Below the pieces are notes generated by a model. The model was not told where the DNA came from. It saw only the letters and a list, made by a program, of their open reading frames with translations, and ran no database searches. DNA of 64,000 nt, taken from the NCBI GenBank assembly GCA_019637195.1, contig JAHBWA010000001.1, positions 62,001 through 126,000 of the forward strand, written 5' to 3'. The position numbers were made by a program, and so were the translations under genes. The DNA is from Labilithrix sp. GTDB lineage: Bacteria; Myxococcota_A; Polyangia; Polyangiales; Polyangiaceae. Shown piece after piece: positions 35,583 through 46,808 of this stretch; the stretch's first letter is position 1, and every line of letters starts with the position of its first letter.

Positions 35583-36737
35583 ATGGACCGCGCAGAGCTC
35601 GAGCGTCTCGATCGCGAAGGTCTGGTCATGCGCGCGCAAGCGGCGGGTGTCCGGCGAGCGCGCGTGCTCACGCGGCCCGAGCTGATCGATGAGCTGCTCC
35701 GGCTCGATCCGGCGATCGATCCCGCGCAGCTGAAGAAGAGCCGCGGCTTCTTCGGCGTCGCGCGCGATCTCCTCTCGCGCGTCGTCGAGCGCGGGCTCCA
35801 CCTTCCCGACGCGGCCGATCGCCTCCGCGCCGCGCTCGGGAGCTCGCTCCCGCAGGTGCCGCGGCCCGAGCCGCAGGCCGTGCCGACGGTCACGCTCGCC
35901 GAGATCTACGCCGCGCAGGGACACAAGCTTCGCGCCGTCGAGACCCTGCAGCGCGTGCTCGAGGCCGAGCCGGATCACGGCGCAGCGCGGGCCCTCCTCG
36001 AGAAGCTCGAGGCGAGCAGCTACGTCGGCGCGCGGTCGCCGCTCCCGCCCGAGCCCGACGACGTCGCCGCCGACGAGATCGGCGCCCACCTCGGCGTCAC
36101 CCCGGCGGCGCGCGCCGGCGAGGCCGCGGCGGGTCCGGCGACGGCGGTGGAGCCCGCGGCGCGGCCTGCGACGGCGGCGGGTCCCGCGACGGCGGTGGAG
36201 CCCGCGAGCGAGGCCGCGGCGGGGCCGGCGACGGCGGCCGAGCCCGAGCCCGAGCCCGAGACGCCGCGCGTCGAGGAGCCGACGACGCTGCCGCGCGCGA
36301 TCGTCCAGACCGAGTGCGTCGCGATCCCGCTCGACGCGGAGAGCTCCTACGTCTGGTGGCAGCTCGCGCCGCCCGCGCGGCGCCTCGCCGACGATGCGTT
36401 CTTCTTCGTCCGTGCGGTCGCGTTCGTGCCGTCCTGGGACGGCCCCGAGCGCGTGACGCGCGACGTCGCCTGCGACCCGTCGGCCGGCGAGCTCGTCCTC
36501 CGCGATCTCCCCGCGGGCGCGATCGTCCGCGTCGCGATCGGGATCATGGACGGCGGCGAGCTCGTGCCGCTCGCGCACTCGCCGGCGCTCGAGACGAGCC
36601 CGGCGCGCGGGCTCGTCGAGTGGACGCCCGCCGGTGCGCAGCCGGTCACGCTCGACGATCCGAGCGCCGCGTCGATCGCGCGCGCCGCCGAGGGCGCCGC
36701 GCGCGTCGCGGCCGCGGTTCGTCCCGGACCGGGCTGA
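35583..36737 (+). CDS. Rho-N-like/TPR protein with C-terminal DUF4912-like domain
   Basis: 384 residues from ATG 35583. The first 40 residues (LERLDREGLVMRAQAAGV...LTRPELIDELLR) resemble the Rho-N/SAP helix-turn nucleic-acid motif. A short TPR-like pair follows (LAEIYAAQGHKLRAVETLQRVLEAEPDHG), then an Ala/Pro/Glu-rich low-complexity linker with GPATAVEP repeats. The C-terminal ~120 residues (SSYVWWQLAPPA...AFFFVRAVAF) have the look of DUF4912 beta domains. Function unknown; the assignments are by eye. Confidence 0.65.
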   Translation: MDRAELERLDREGLVMRAQAAGVRRARVLTRPELIDELLRLDPAIDPAQLKKSRGFFGVARDLLSRVVERGLHLPDAADRLRAALGSSLPQVPRPEPQAVPTVTLAEIYAAQGHKLRAVETLQRVLEAEPDHGAARALLEKLEASSYVGARSPLPPEPDDVAADEIGAHLGVTPAARAGEAAAGPATAVEPAARPATAAGPATAVEPASEAAAGPATAAEPEPEPETPRVEEPTTLPRAIVQTECVAIPLDAESSYVWWQLAPPARRLADDAFFFVRAVAFVPSWDGPERVTRDVACDPSAGELVLRDLPAGAIVRVAIGIMDGGELVPLAHSPALETSPARGLVEWTPAGAQPVTLDDPSAASIARAAEGAARVAAAVRPGPG

Positions 36738-36739
36738 CC

Positions 36740-37798
36740 ATGTCCGAGGACCTGCTGCTCTACGCGCAGCTCGGCAGGGCGGACCACATCTCGCGGCTCG
36801 TCGCCGAAGGCGCCGACCCCGACTGGCGTCGCGAGGACGGCGTGACCACCCTGATGATGGCCGCCATGACGGGCCGCGTCGAGGTGATGGCGTCGCTCAT
36901 CGACAGCGGCGCCACGATCGATCTCCCGGCGCCCGACGGGATGACGGCGCTGCTCGCGGCGTGCGCCTTCGCCCGCACGACCCGCGACATCGGCGGCGTC
37001 GAGCTGCTCCTCGCGCGCGGCGCCGATCCGAAGCGCGCCAACAAGGAGGGCAACGACGCGCTCATGCTGTGCGCGCGGCACGGGCTGGTCGAGGCGGTGA
37101 TCGTCCTGCTCAGGGCGGGCGCGGACCCGCTCGCCGCCAACCGGTACGGAACGACCGCGCTGATGCAGGCGGCGCGCGGGCACCTGGTGGAGACGGTGCG
37201 GATGCTCCTCCGCGCCGGCGCCGATCGCTCGCAGGTCGACGAGAACGGCCTGAACGCGGGCCGCTACGCGCGCGAGCTCGGGCCGCCGCCGACGGAGCTC
37301 ACGACCATCCTGGCGCCGAGCGATCTCGGATCGCTCGAGCTGTCGCGCCGCGTCTCGCGGTTCGGCCGCCCCGACTTCAAGATCGCGCTCCTCGGCTCCT
37401 GGAACGAGAGCGAGCTCGGGCCGAACGACTTCGAGTTCCTCGAGGTCACCGGGGAGCGGCAGATCCTCGTCTCCGTCATCCACCTACCCGACCGGCTCGA
37501 CGCGGACGAGCGCCAGGACGCCATCGGCCGGAAGGTCCAGGAGCAGATGGCGGACGTCCGGCGCGAGGCCGGAGACGACTGCCGGTTCACCGACGTGCGC
37601 TTCTTCGAAGCCGACCACACGCTGCAGGCGCGCTGGAGCGGCTCGTCTCCCTCGGGCGGGTTCTTCGTCGCCGCGTGCATCTACGCGACCCCGATGCGCT
37701 TCGTGACGATGTCGTACCGCGACTTCCGGCCCAACCTGACCGACGAGACGCGCGGGCGTCAGGCCGGCGAGAGCGTCGCGTCGTTTCGCGTGAAGTAG
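36740..37798 (+). CDS. Ankyrin-repeat protein with C-terminal DUF1795-like domain
   Basis: 352 residues, starting 2 bp after the preceding stop. Five ankyrin units cover about residues 5-180 (ADPDWRREDGVTTLMMAAMTG, ADPKRANKEGNDALMLCARHG, ADPLAANRYGTTALMQAARGH). The C-terminal 150 residues (PDFKIALLGSW...ILVSVIHLPDRLDADE) look like a small alpha/beta PsbP/DUF1795-type domain. Ankyrin repeats mediate protein binding; no signal peptide, so probably cytoplasmic. Confidence 0.8.
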   Translation: MSEDLLLYAQLGRADHISRLVAEGADPDWRREDGVTTLMMAAMTGRVEVMASLIDSGATIDLPAPDGMTALLAACAFARTTRDIGGVELLLARGADPKRANKEGNDALMLCARHGLVEAVIVLLRAGADPLAANRYGTTALMQAARGHLVETVRMLLRAGADRSQVDENGLNAGRYARELGPPPTELTTILAPSDLGSLELSRRVSRFGRPDFKIALLGSWNESELGPNDFEFLEVTGERQILVSVIHLPDRLDADERQDAIGRKVQEQMADVRREAGDDCRFTDVRFFEADHTLQARWSGSSPSGGFFVAACIYATPMRFVTMSYRDFRPNLTDETRGRQAGESVASFRVK

Positions 37799-37941
37799 CC
37801 CGCGCCCGGTCGGGGCTGTCGGCTGAGCTCGTCGGCGCGGGGCCCCCGGCGCGCGAGGGGCGTGCTGCGCGGTGGCGGCGAGCGGAGCGCGCAGCGTGGT
37901 GCGCGGGGGGGCGGTCCGGTGCGCGGTCCTGTACGCGGTGC

Positions 37942-37989
37942 GCGCGCGTTCGCTCCCGCGCGCGTTCGCTCCCGCGCGCGTTCGTTCCC
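37942..37989. repeat. 16-bp tandem repeat, three copies, intergenic
   Basis: Three head-to-tail copies of GCGCGCGTTCGCTCCC (37942-37957, 37958-37973, 37974-37989, the last with one change) in the 258-bp gap before the BamE-like lipoprotein. They are followed directly by the AT-rich segment GTGAGATTTTTCC, which may hold its promoter. A multi-copy binding site is possible. Confidence 0.85.
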
Positions 37990-38056
37990 GTGAGATTTTT
38001 CCTCGACGGAGGCCAATTCGCGAGCCAGGGTTAATCGAGAAAGAGGCCGTCGTCGC

Positions 38057-38674
38057 GTGATCAGATTCGGTTCGGGCGTTGCAGTTCTGGCGCTCAAGAC
38101 GGCGGTCGCCGTCGGTGGGATCCTCTTGGCCGCGGGGTGCGCGCCGCAGGCGAGCGGACGCGTGAACCGCCACGTCGTTCCAGCTTCGCTCGTCCACGTC
38201 GCGCTCGAGGACTTCGACGTCGTGTCGTTCCTCGACGTCGACCTCCACACGGCCGTCCAGACGCGCGAAGCGGTCGAGAGCGAGTTCTCCAAGGCGTACG
38301 GACACGCGGGGCACCCGCGCTGGTTCTTCCACGCGTTCGACGGCGCGAACCTCGACTTCGTCGTCGCGCGCTACGAGCCGACCAGCGCCAAGAGCCCGCG
38401 CTACGTGGCTCAGCGCCGCCTGCGGGTGAAGCGGTCGCGCGAGGCGGAGCGCGCGCTCGGCGTCACCGACGTGGTCCGTGAGTACGAGGTCGGCACGCGA
38501 GGCGTGCGGGCCGGCATGTCCCGGCGCGAGGTGACCGCCGTGGCGGGGCGCCCGCAGTCGTGGATCCCGCGCTCGGAGAAGGGCTCGTTCGACCTGTTCT
38601 ACCCGGCGTTCTGCGTGCGCTTCAACGCCGGTAAGGTCGCGCACGTCTGGCGCCGCGACCAGTGCTCGTTCTGA
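38057..38674 (+). CDS. Lipoprotein with SmpA/BamE-like domain
   Basis: 205 residues from GTG 38057, with AAGAGG upstream. Signal with lipobox GILLAAGC. The C-terminal 60 residues (RGVRAGMSRREVTAVAGRPQSW...FYPAFCVRFNAGKVAHVW) match the SmpA/OmlA/BamE pattern: G-M-S-x-x-E-V followed by G-x-P and two beta strands. Two Cys near the end could pair. BamE-like proteins stabilise outer-membrane assembly, but many lipoproteins carry this fold without that role. Confidence 0.7.
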   Translation: MIRFGSGVAVLALKTAVAVGGILLAAGCAPQASGRVNRHVVPASLVHVALEDFDVVSFLDVDLHTAVQTREAVESEFSKAYGHAGHPRWFFHAFDGANLDFVVARYEPTSAKSPRYVAQRRLRVKRSREAERALGVTDVVREYEVGTRGVRAGMSRREVTAVAGRPQSWIPRSEKGSFDLFYPAFCVRFNAGKVAHVWRRDQCSF

Positions 38675-38746
38675 TCTGAGCGCGCAGCCTCCGCGCGACC
38701 TCCGCGCGTCGACGCGCGCCGGCTCCGCGCGGCCGTCGCGCGTACG

Positions 38747-40537
38747 TCAGAGGATGTCGAGCGGGTAGCCGCCGTCGGCGCACGCCTTGTGGGCGACCGC
38801 CTTGCGGAGCTCGTCGTCGTTGTCGTCGAACGTCACGACGTTCTCCTGGAGCCGCTTCTCGGCCGCGCGCGCGAACACCGTGAGCAGATCGATCTCGCGG
38901 CGCGCCCCCTCCTCACCGCGCTTCTCGATCGCCCGCGTGGTCCGCGCGAGGCAGCTCGAGATCGCGTAGAGGTCGATCGCGATGTCCGCGGCGCGCTTCT
39001 GCGTGTACTGCATCTCGGCGATGTTCTTCCCGTGGCGCCGCAGCGCCTGGTCGACGCTCCGCGCGAGGTGCTGCGCGTAGGTGATGACGATCGCGGCCTC
39101 GCGCGCGAGCGTCGGGTGGACGCGCGTGAGCCGGTCGCGCATGAGCACGCTCCTCGCCTTGCGGAACGCGAGATCGCTGAGCAGGCCGAACCCCTTGATC
39201 GGCTCGCGCATCGCCTTCGACACGTCCTCGAGCAGGCCGGAGCCCGACAGCGTGAGCCCGGGGCCCTGCATCCCCGAGAGCGCGATGAAGCAGCGCAGGA
39301 TCTCGTTCGTGCCCTCGAACACCATCGCGGCGCGGGCGTCGCGGATCATCCGCTCCCACGGACCTCGCCGGGTGTAGCCGAGCGCGCCCGCGATCTGCGC
39401 CGACTCGTTGGCGACGCGCCAGAGCGTCTCCGACCCGAAGACCTTGCAGATGGCGCTCTCGACCGAGAAGTCCGTCCGACCGGCGTCGACGAGCCCCGTC
39501 GTCAGGTACGTCATGCTCTCGAGGGCGAAGATCTCCGCCGACATCGTCGCGAGCTTGTCCTTCACGAGCGGGAACTCGGCGATGGTCCGGCCGAACGTCT
39601 TGCGCTCGGTGGCGCGCTCGACCGCGAGGCGGACGAGCCGCTTCGACGCGCCGACGCAGCTCGAGGCCAGGGCGAGGCGCGCGCTCGTCAGCACCTCCAT
39701 CGCGACCTTGAACCCGCGGCCGACGTCGCCGAGCACCTGGGTCGCGGGGACGCGGACGGACGAGAGCGTGAGGCTCGTCGTCGACGCTCCGCGCAGGCCG
39801 AGGGTCGGCTCCTCGGGGCCGCTCGTCACGCCGGCGCCGCGCTCGACGACGAACGCGGTCAGCCGAGGCTTCGCGCCGTCCTCGGCGGGCGACGTCCGCG
39901 CGAAGACGGTGAAGAGGTCGGCGACGCCGCCGTTCGTGACCCAGATCTTCTCTCCGTCGATCACGTAGCTGTCGCCGTCGCGGTCGGCGCGCGTCTGGAT
40001 CGAGCCGGCGTCGCTCCCGGCGCCGACCTCGACCAAGGCGAAGGCGGCGAGCGACTCCCCGCGGGCGCACCGCGGCAGGTACTTGGCCTTGAGCTCCTCG
40101 GTCCCGAAGTAGAGCAGCGCGGCGAGGCCGAGCGACTGGTGCGCGCTCACCGCCATCGCCAGCGAGCCGTCGTGCGCGGCGAGCTCCTGTACGACGCGCG
40201 CGTACGCGGTCAGCCCGAGCCCGGAGCCGCCGTGCGCCTTCGGGACGAGCAGCCCGAAGAGGCCGAGCTCGCGCATCGCCGCGAGGACCTCGAGGGGGAT
40301 GTTCTCCTCGCGGTCGATGCGCGCCGCGTCGACGTTCCTCGGCGCGAACCGGCGGATGCCGTCGAGGACGCCGTTGATCTCGTCCACCTCGGCGCGCGTG
40401 GGCTCGGGGTACGGGAAGATCAGGCCTTCGGCGGGCGACCCGACGAACAAGCTCTTGGCGAAGGACTCGTCACCCGTCCCCGAGGCGGTCGGCATCGGGA
40501 CCGGGCTCGAGGGCGGAAGCGCTGGAGGCGGCGGCAT
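38747..40537 (-). CDS. Acyl-CoA dehydrogenase (very-long-chain type)
   Basis: 596 residues, the length of VLCAD/ACAD9-type enzymes with the extra C-terminal domain. It oxidises acyl-CoA at the alpha-beta bond using FAD. Visible: N-terminal helical domain (LGLFGLLVPKAHGGSGL), FAD-binding beta domain (AFALVEVGAGSDAGSIQT, WVTNGG), and the catalytic Glu in VFEGTNEIL near residue 407. The C-terminal helical domain covers the last 180 residues. It is divergent from a MarR gene, which probably controls it. Confidence 0.92.
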   Translation of the reverse strand: MPPPPALPPSSPVPMPTASGTGDESFAKSLFVGSPAEGLIFPYPEPTRAEVDEINGVLDGIRRFAPRNVDAARIDREENIPLEVLAAMRELGLFGLLVPKAHGGSGLGLTAYARVVQELAAHDGSLAMAVSAHQSLGLAALLYFGTEELKAKYLPRCARGESLAAFALVEVGAGSDAGSIQTRADRDGDSYVIDGEKIWVTNGGVADLFTVFARTSPAEDGAKPRLTAFVVERGAGVTSGPEEPTLGLRGASTTSLTLSSVRVPATQVLGDVGRGFKVAMEVLTSARLALASSCVGASKRLVRLAVERATERKTFGRTIAEFPLVKDKLATMSAEIFALESMTYLTTGLVDAGRTDFSVESAICKVFGSETLWRVANESAQIAGALGYTRRGPWERMIRDARAAMVFEGTNEILRCFIALSGMQGPGLTLSGSGLLEDVSKAMREPIKGFGLLSDLAFRKARSVLMRDRLTRVHPTLAREAAIVITYAQHLARSVDQALRRHGKNIAEMQYTQKRAADIAIDLYAISSCLARTTRAIEKRGEEGARREIDLLTVFARAAEKRLQENVVTFDDNDDELRKAVAHKACADGGYPLDIL

Positions 40538-40641
40538 CTCTCCTAGAATCGCACAAAGCGGGGCGATCCCGCGCGCCTCGTCTCGCCGGGCGGGCGCGGC
40601 TCGAATTGACCGTGCCCCCTCCCGCGGAATATGGCTGGGCC

Positions 40642-41214
40642 ATGGCGAAGGACACGCCGGCGGCGACTCGGGGCGGTCCGAGTCCGAGCGACTGCGCGAA
40701 GATGAGCCTCAGCTGCGCGTGCCTCAACTTGCGGCGCGCCTCGCGCGTCGTCACGCAGGTCTTCGACGGATACTTCGACGAGGTCGGCCTGAAGGCGACC
40801 CAGTTCACCGTCCTTGCCGCGCTTGCCTGGTACGACAAGAACCCGCCGGCGATCGGGACGCTCGCCGAGGTCCTCGTGCTCGAGCAGTCGTCGCTCTCCC
40901 GGAACCTCGCTGTGCTCGAGCGCCTCGGCTACATTCGGCTCACCGCCGGAGAGGCGGATCGTCGCGAGCGCATCGTGAGCCTCACCCGCGGCGGGCGCGG
41001 CGCGCTCGCCCGCGGCTATCCGGTCTGGAAGAAGGCCCAGGCCGCGCTCGGATCGCTGCTCGAGGCCGGAGAGCTCGACAGCCACGTCCGCTCGTTGCGA
41101 CGGCTCACGACGACCGGGCAGGCGCTGCGTCCCAGGCGGCCGCGAGGTCGTGGCGGGGCTGCGCGAGGCCGTGGCGACGACGGCCTCGACGGCGCGCCCG
41201 GCGCCGCGCGCTGA
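40642..41214 (+). CDS. MarR family transcriptional regulator
   Basis: 190 residues from ATG 40642. Winged-helix pattern: GLKATQFTVLAALAWY, the recognition helix in LVLEQSSLSRNLAVLERLGYI and the wing RRERIVSLTRGGR. Several Cys at the N-terminus (DCAKMSLSCACLNLRR) could be redox-sensitive. After about residue 155 the frame loses coding bias. The +1 frame reads REVVAGLREAVATTAST with excellent GC3, so a small frameshift near 41115-41130 is possible. Divergent 104 bp from the acyl-CoA dehydrogenase gene. Confidence 0.85.
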   Translation: MAKDTPAATRGGPSPSDCAKMSLSCACLNLRRASRVVTQVFDGYFDEVGLKATQFTVLAALAWYDKNPPAIGTLAEVLVLEQSSLSRNLAVLERLGYIRLTAGEADRRERIVSLTRGGRGALARGYPVWKKAQAALGSLLEAGELDSHVRSLRRLTTTGQALRPRRPRGRGGAARGRGDDGLDGAPGAAR

Positions 41215-41344
41215 CCCGGCGTCCGGCCCCAGCGAGGGCCCCGTCCGGTCCCCCCGAACCCGCTCGGACCAGGCCCGCGCCGCGCGAGGATTACCAATGT
41301 GCCCCTGAGGGGTTGCCCGTCGGCGCACGTCTTGCTACGGGTTC

Positions 41345-42277
41345 ATGTTGGTCATGACGCGAAGCTCGAGATTCGCTGGCGTCGTGCGAGGGGCCGTGGC
41401 TCGCCGCGGTGCAGCCCTGATGGGGATCTGCAACGTGACGCCCGACTCCTTCAGCGACGGCGGCCGCTTCTTCGATCGCGACGCCGCATGCGCTCGGGTG
41501 GACGAGCTCATCGCGGCGGGCGCCGACATCATCGACGTCGGCGGCGAATCGACGCGTCCGGGGAGCAAGGCCGTGCCGCCGCGCGAGCAGATCGCTCGCG
41601 TCCTCCACGTCGTTCAGCACGCCGCGGAGCGCGGCGCGTGCGTCTCGATCGACACCACCAGCGCCGAGGTCGCGGCCGCGTGCCTCGACGTCGGCGCGCA
41701 TGCGGTCAACGACGTCTCGCTCCTCTCCGACCCGGACCTTGCGCGCGTCGTCGCGGGCAGCGGTGGCTGCCTCGTCCTCTCTCATGCGCGCGGGCCTCAG
41801 GAGCGGATGAGCGGCTACGGCGCCTGGCCGCTCGGCGCCTACGACGACGTCGTCGTGGACGTGGTCGCCGAGTGGGAGCGCGCCGCAGCGCGCGCGAGCG
41901 AGCTCGGCGTTCCGCGCTCGTCCCTCGTCATGGACCCCGGGCTCGGCTTCTCGAAGGCGTCGCGCCACAGCTTCGAGCTCCTCCGTCGCGCAGGCCAGCT
42001 GGTCGCGGCGGTCGCGGCGAACGGCGAGGTCCCGGTCCTCTTCGGCGCGAGTCGCAAGTCGTTCCTCACCCTGGTCGATCCGCAGCGGCCGTGCGCCGGG
42101 GCGACCGACGCCCAGGCGTCGCGCGGCGAGCCCGCCGATCGCGAGGGCGCGTCGATCGCGGCGGCGCTCCACGCCGTGCGCGCCGGTGTCCACATCCTGC
42201 GTGTCCACGACGTCCGCGCCACGCGTCAGGCCATCGACATGGAGATCGTCCTCGGGACACCCCGGAGGAAGATCTGA
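41345..42277 (+). CDS. folP: Dihydropteroate synthase
   Basis: 310 residues. It condenses p-aminobenzoate with 6-hydroxymethyl-dihydropterin pyrophosphate in folate synthesis. Signatures: ALMGICNVTPDSFSDGGRF, DVGGESTRPGS, the DTTSAEVA strand, NDVSLLSDP, MDPGLGFSK and GASRKSFL. Start ATG 41345; a second Met 4 codons later is equally possible. The stop shares TGATG with cdaA, so folP-cdaA-cdaR is one operon. Confidence 0.94.
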   Translation: MLVMTRSSRFAGVVRGAVARRGAALMGICNVTPDSFSDGGRFFDRDAACARVDELIAAGADIIDVGGESTRPGSKAVPPREQIARVLHVVQHAAERGACVSIDTTSAEVAAACLDVGAHAVNDVSLLSDPDLARVVAGSGGCLVLSHARGPQERMSGYGAWPLGAYDDVVVDVVAEWERAAARASELGVPRSSLVMDPGLGFSKASRHSFELLRRAGQLVAAVAANGEVPVLFGASRKSFLTLVDPQRPCAGATDAQASRGEPADREGASIAAALHAVRAGVHILRVHDVRATRQAIDMEIVLGTPRRKI

Positions 42278-43413
42278 TGCTCGAGGGTCTCCGCTACCTC
42301 TTCGCAGCGCGCCCGCTCCTCCAGATCCTCGTCGACGTCGCCGACGTCCTCATCGTCACGTACGTCGTTTACCGCGCGCTCCTCGTCCTCCGCGGGACGC
42401 GCGCGATGCAGATGGGCACCGGGCTCGGTGTCATCTTCCTCATCTACGTGGTCGCGAAGTGGGCGGGGCTCGTCACCCTGTTCAACCTCCTCTCGTCCCT
42501 CCTCTCGTCGGTCATCCTCATCGTCGTCGTCGTCTTCCAGAACGACATCCGTCGCGGGCTGATGCGCGTCGGATCGCGCGCGTTCTTCTCGGGGATGGCG
42601 CGCCAGCAGGAGACGCGCGTGATCGACGAGGTGGTCGGCGCCTCGACCGAGCTCGCGCGCCACCGCATCGGCGCGCTCATCTGCTTCGAGCAGGACGCGA
42701 ACCTCGACGAGTTCGTCGTCGGTCAGGGCACGCCGGTCGACGCGCAGGTGCAGCGCGAGCTGCTCGTCAGCATGTTCATCCCGGAGAGCCTGAACAAGCT
42801 GCACGACGGCGCCGTCGTCATCCGCAACTTCCGCATCGCCAAGGCCGGCGTCTTCTTCCCGATGCCGGACCTCAAGCTCCTCGACAAGTCGCTCGGCTCG
42901 CGCCACCGCGCGGCGCTCGGCATCACGGAGGAGACCGACGCCGTCGTCGTGGTCGTGTCGGAGGAGCGGGGCACCATCAGCTTCTGCTTTAACGGCAACA
43001 TCGTCCCGAACCTCGACGGCGCGTCGCTCAAGCAGGCCCTCCTCGGGCTCTTCGGTCAGCGCGCGCGGGCGAAGAAGAAGGGCGCCAAGGGGCGCAGCTC
43101 GCTCACCCCGACGCCCGGGGCGCTCCGGCTCACCGTGCCGCCCCAGGCCCCGACCATCGCGGAGCGCGACAAGGGCGCCTCGACCAACCTCGACACGCCG
43201 AGCGCGGGCCGGCGCTCGGCGATCCCGCTCGCCGAGGACTCGGTGCCGGCCCAGCGCCTCACGGACCCGATGGCCACGCGTCCGATGCAGCCCTCTCCGA
43301 CCCTCGCGACGCCGCTGCCCACCTCCGTGCCGATGCAGTCGATCGCGACGCCGCTGCCGACCCCGGTGCCGATGCAGCGAAGCTCACCGACGCCGAAGGA
43401 CGGCAGCGACTGA
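42277..43413 (+). CDS. cdaA: Membrane diadenylate cyclase CdaA with extended tail
   Basis: 378 residues. Three N-terminal membrane helices (about 15-80) precede the DAC domain, which makes cyclic di-AMP from two ATP. The catalytic DGA motif is in KLHDGAVVI near residue 176, and the ATP-binding RHR motif in GSRHRAALG near 207. Typical CdaA ends near residue 273. Here a further ~105-residue disordered Pro/Thr/Met tail follows, with repeats of ATPLPTSVPMQS type. It overlaps folP by one base, and cdaR follows 45 bp later. Confidence 0.94.
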   Translation: MLEGLRYLFAARPLLQILVDVADVLIVTYVVYRALLVLRGTRAMQMGTGLGVIFLIYVVAKWAGLVTLFNLLSSLLSSVILIVVVVFQNDIRRGLMRVGSRAFFSGMARQQETRVIDEVVGASTELARHRIGALICFEQDANLDEFVVGQGTPVDAQVQRELLVSMFIPESLNKLHDGAVVIRNFRIAKAGVFFPMPDLKLLDKSLGSRHRAALGITEETDAVVVVVSEERGTISFCFNGNIVPNLDGASLKQALLGLFGQRARAKKKGAKGRSSLTPTPGALRLTVPPQAPTIAERDKGASTNLDTPSAGRRSAIPLAEDSVPAQRLTDPMATRPMQPSPTLATPLPTSVPMQSIATPLPTPVPMQRSSPTPKDGSD

Positions 43414-43458
43414 GCTGGATGATTCGTTCGACCGTATCGATTGGAGTAGCCGAGAGCC

Positions 43459-44376
43459 ATGTGGGACCGCATCAAGGCGATGCTCACGGAGAACCTGAAC
43501 CTGAAGCTTCTGAGCTTCGCGTTCGCGCTCGTCCTGTACTCGCTCGTCCACGGCGGGCAGGACGCGCGCGGCTCGATCTCCGTCGACCTCGAGGTCAACC
43601 TCCCGCCCGAGAGCGGCGACAAGGTCCTCATCAGCACCATCCCGCGCGACGTGCGCATCTTCGTGCGCGGCTCGGCGCAGACGATCGACAACCTCCGCGG
43701 CGGCGCCGTCCACATGATCCTCGACCTGACCAACTCGCCCGAGCGCGTCACCTTCACCGACAAGATGGTGCGCTTGCCGGAGGGCGTGAGGGTGGAGATC
43801 GAGCAGTTCGAGCCCCCGTCGATCGACCTCAAGTGGGAGCAGCGCGTGACGCGCGACGTGCCGGTGCAGCTGAGCGTCGTCGGCTCGCCGGCCGACGGCT
43901 TCGACGTGAAGGGCCCGCTCGTCGCCGAGCCGAAGACGGTGAAGGTGCGCGGACCGCAGAGCGACGTCATGGTGCTCCAGCACGTCCGGGCCGAGGCGTT
44001 CGATGTCCGGACGCTCACCTCCGAGGGCTCGTACCCGAGGCAGCTGGCGATCGAGCGGCCGAACCCGCGGCTGAAGATCGATCCGCAGAGCGTCATCGTC
44101 ACGGCGGAGATCACGCGCGAGGTCGCGGAGCGCCAGCTCACGAAGGTGCCGCTCGCGGTCGTCGGCACGCCGAAGGGCAAGGCGCAGCCGGCGGACGTCG
44201 ACGTCCGCCTCATCTGCCCGCCCGACATCCTGCGGAGCATGCGGCTGGAGCAGATCGTCCCGCGGGTCGAGGTCACGTCGAAGGAGCCGTCCGGGAGCAT
44301 GGCCCTGCCCGTCGTGCTGCAGGTGGACAAGTGCGAGGCGTTCACCACCCCGCGTGAGGTCGTCGTCAAGTGGTGA
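43459..44376 (+). CDS. cdaR: YbbR-domain protein CdaR, regulator of CdaA
   Basis: 305 residues: one membrane anchor near 15-32 (NLKLLSFAFALVLYSLV), then about three YbbR beta domains outside the membrane (RGSAQTIDNLRGG, VSVVGSPADGFDVKGPLVAEPKTVKVRGPQ-like units). In Firmicutes CdaR binds CdaA and modulates cyclic di-AMP synthesis. The same gene order here supports that role. glmM, the usual third partner, does not follow. Confidence 0.9.
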   Translation: MWDRIKAMLTENLNLKLLSFAFALVLYSLVHGGQDARGSISVDLEVNLPPESGDKVLISTIPRDVRIFVRGSAQTIDNLRGGAVHMILDLTNSPERVTFTDKMVRLPEGVRVEIEQFEPPSIDLKWEQRVTRDVPVQLSVVGSPADGFDVKGPLVAEPKTVKVRGPQSDVMVLQHVRAEAFDVRTLTSEGSYPRQLAIERPNPRLKIDPQSVIVTAEITREVAERQLTKVPLAVVGTPKGKAQPADVDVRLICPPDILRSMRLEQIVPRVEVTSKEPSGSMALPVVLQVDKCEAFTTPREVVVKW

Positions 44377-44558
44377 GCCGGCCGCCCTGACGGCGCGCCC
44401 ATCGAGCGCGGGTGTGCGGCAAGTGCGACGCGGCGCCGTCGCGCGCGGTTGGCTGGGCACACGGCGATCCACTCGGGCTGCGGTCGAGCTCGTTCGCGGT
44501 GCCTTCGGCGTCATCCGCGCTTGATCGATCGCACCGAGGATGGGACCTTGGATCGTCG

Positions 44559-46778
<2,220 letters not shown>

Positions 46779-46808
46779 GCGCGGAGCCGGCGCTGGGCGC
46801 GCGGAGGG

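Noticed and set aside
38675..38746. Bidirectional terminator between the convergent lipoprotein and acyl-CoA dehydrogenase genes
   Set aside because: Several CGCG-rich inverted repeats exist, but none has a clear stem with a T-tract; too generic in such GC-rich DNA.
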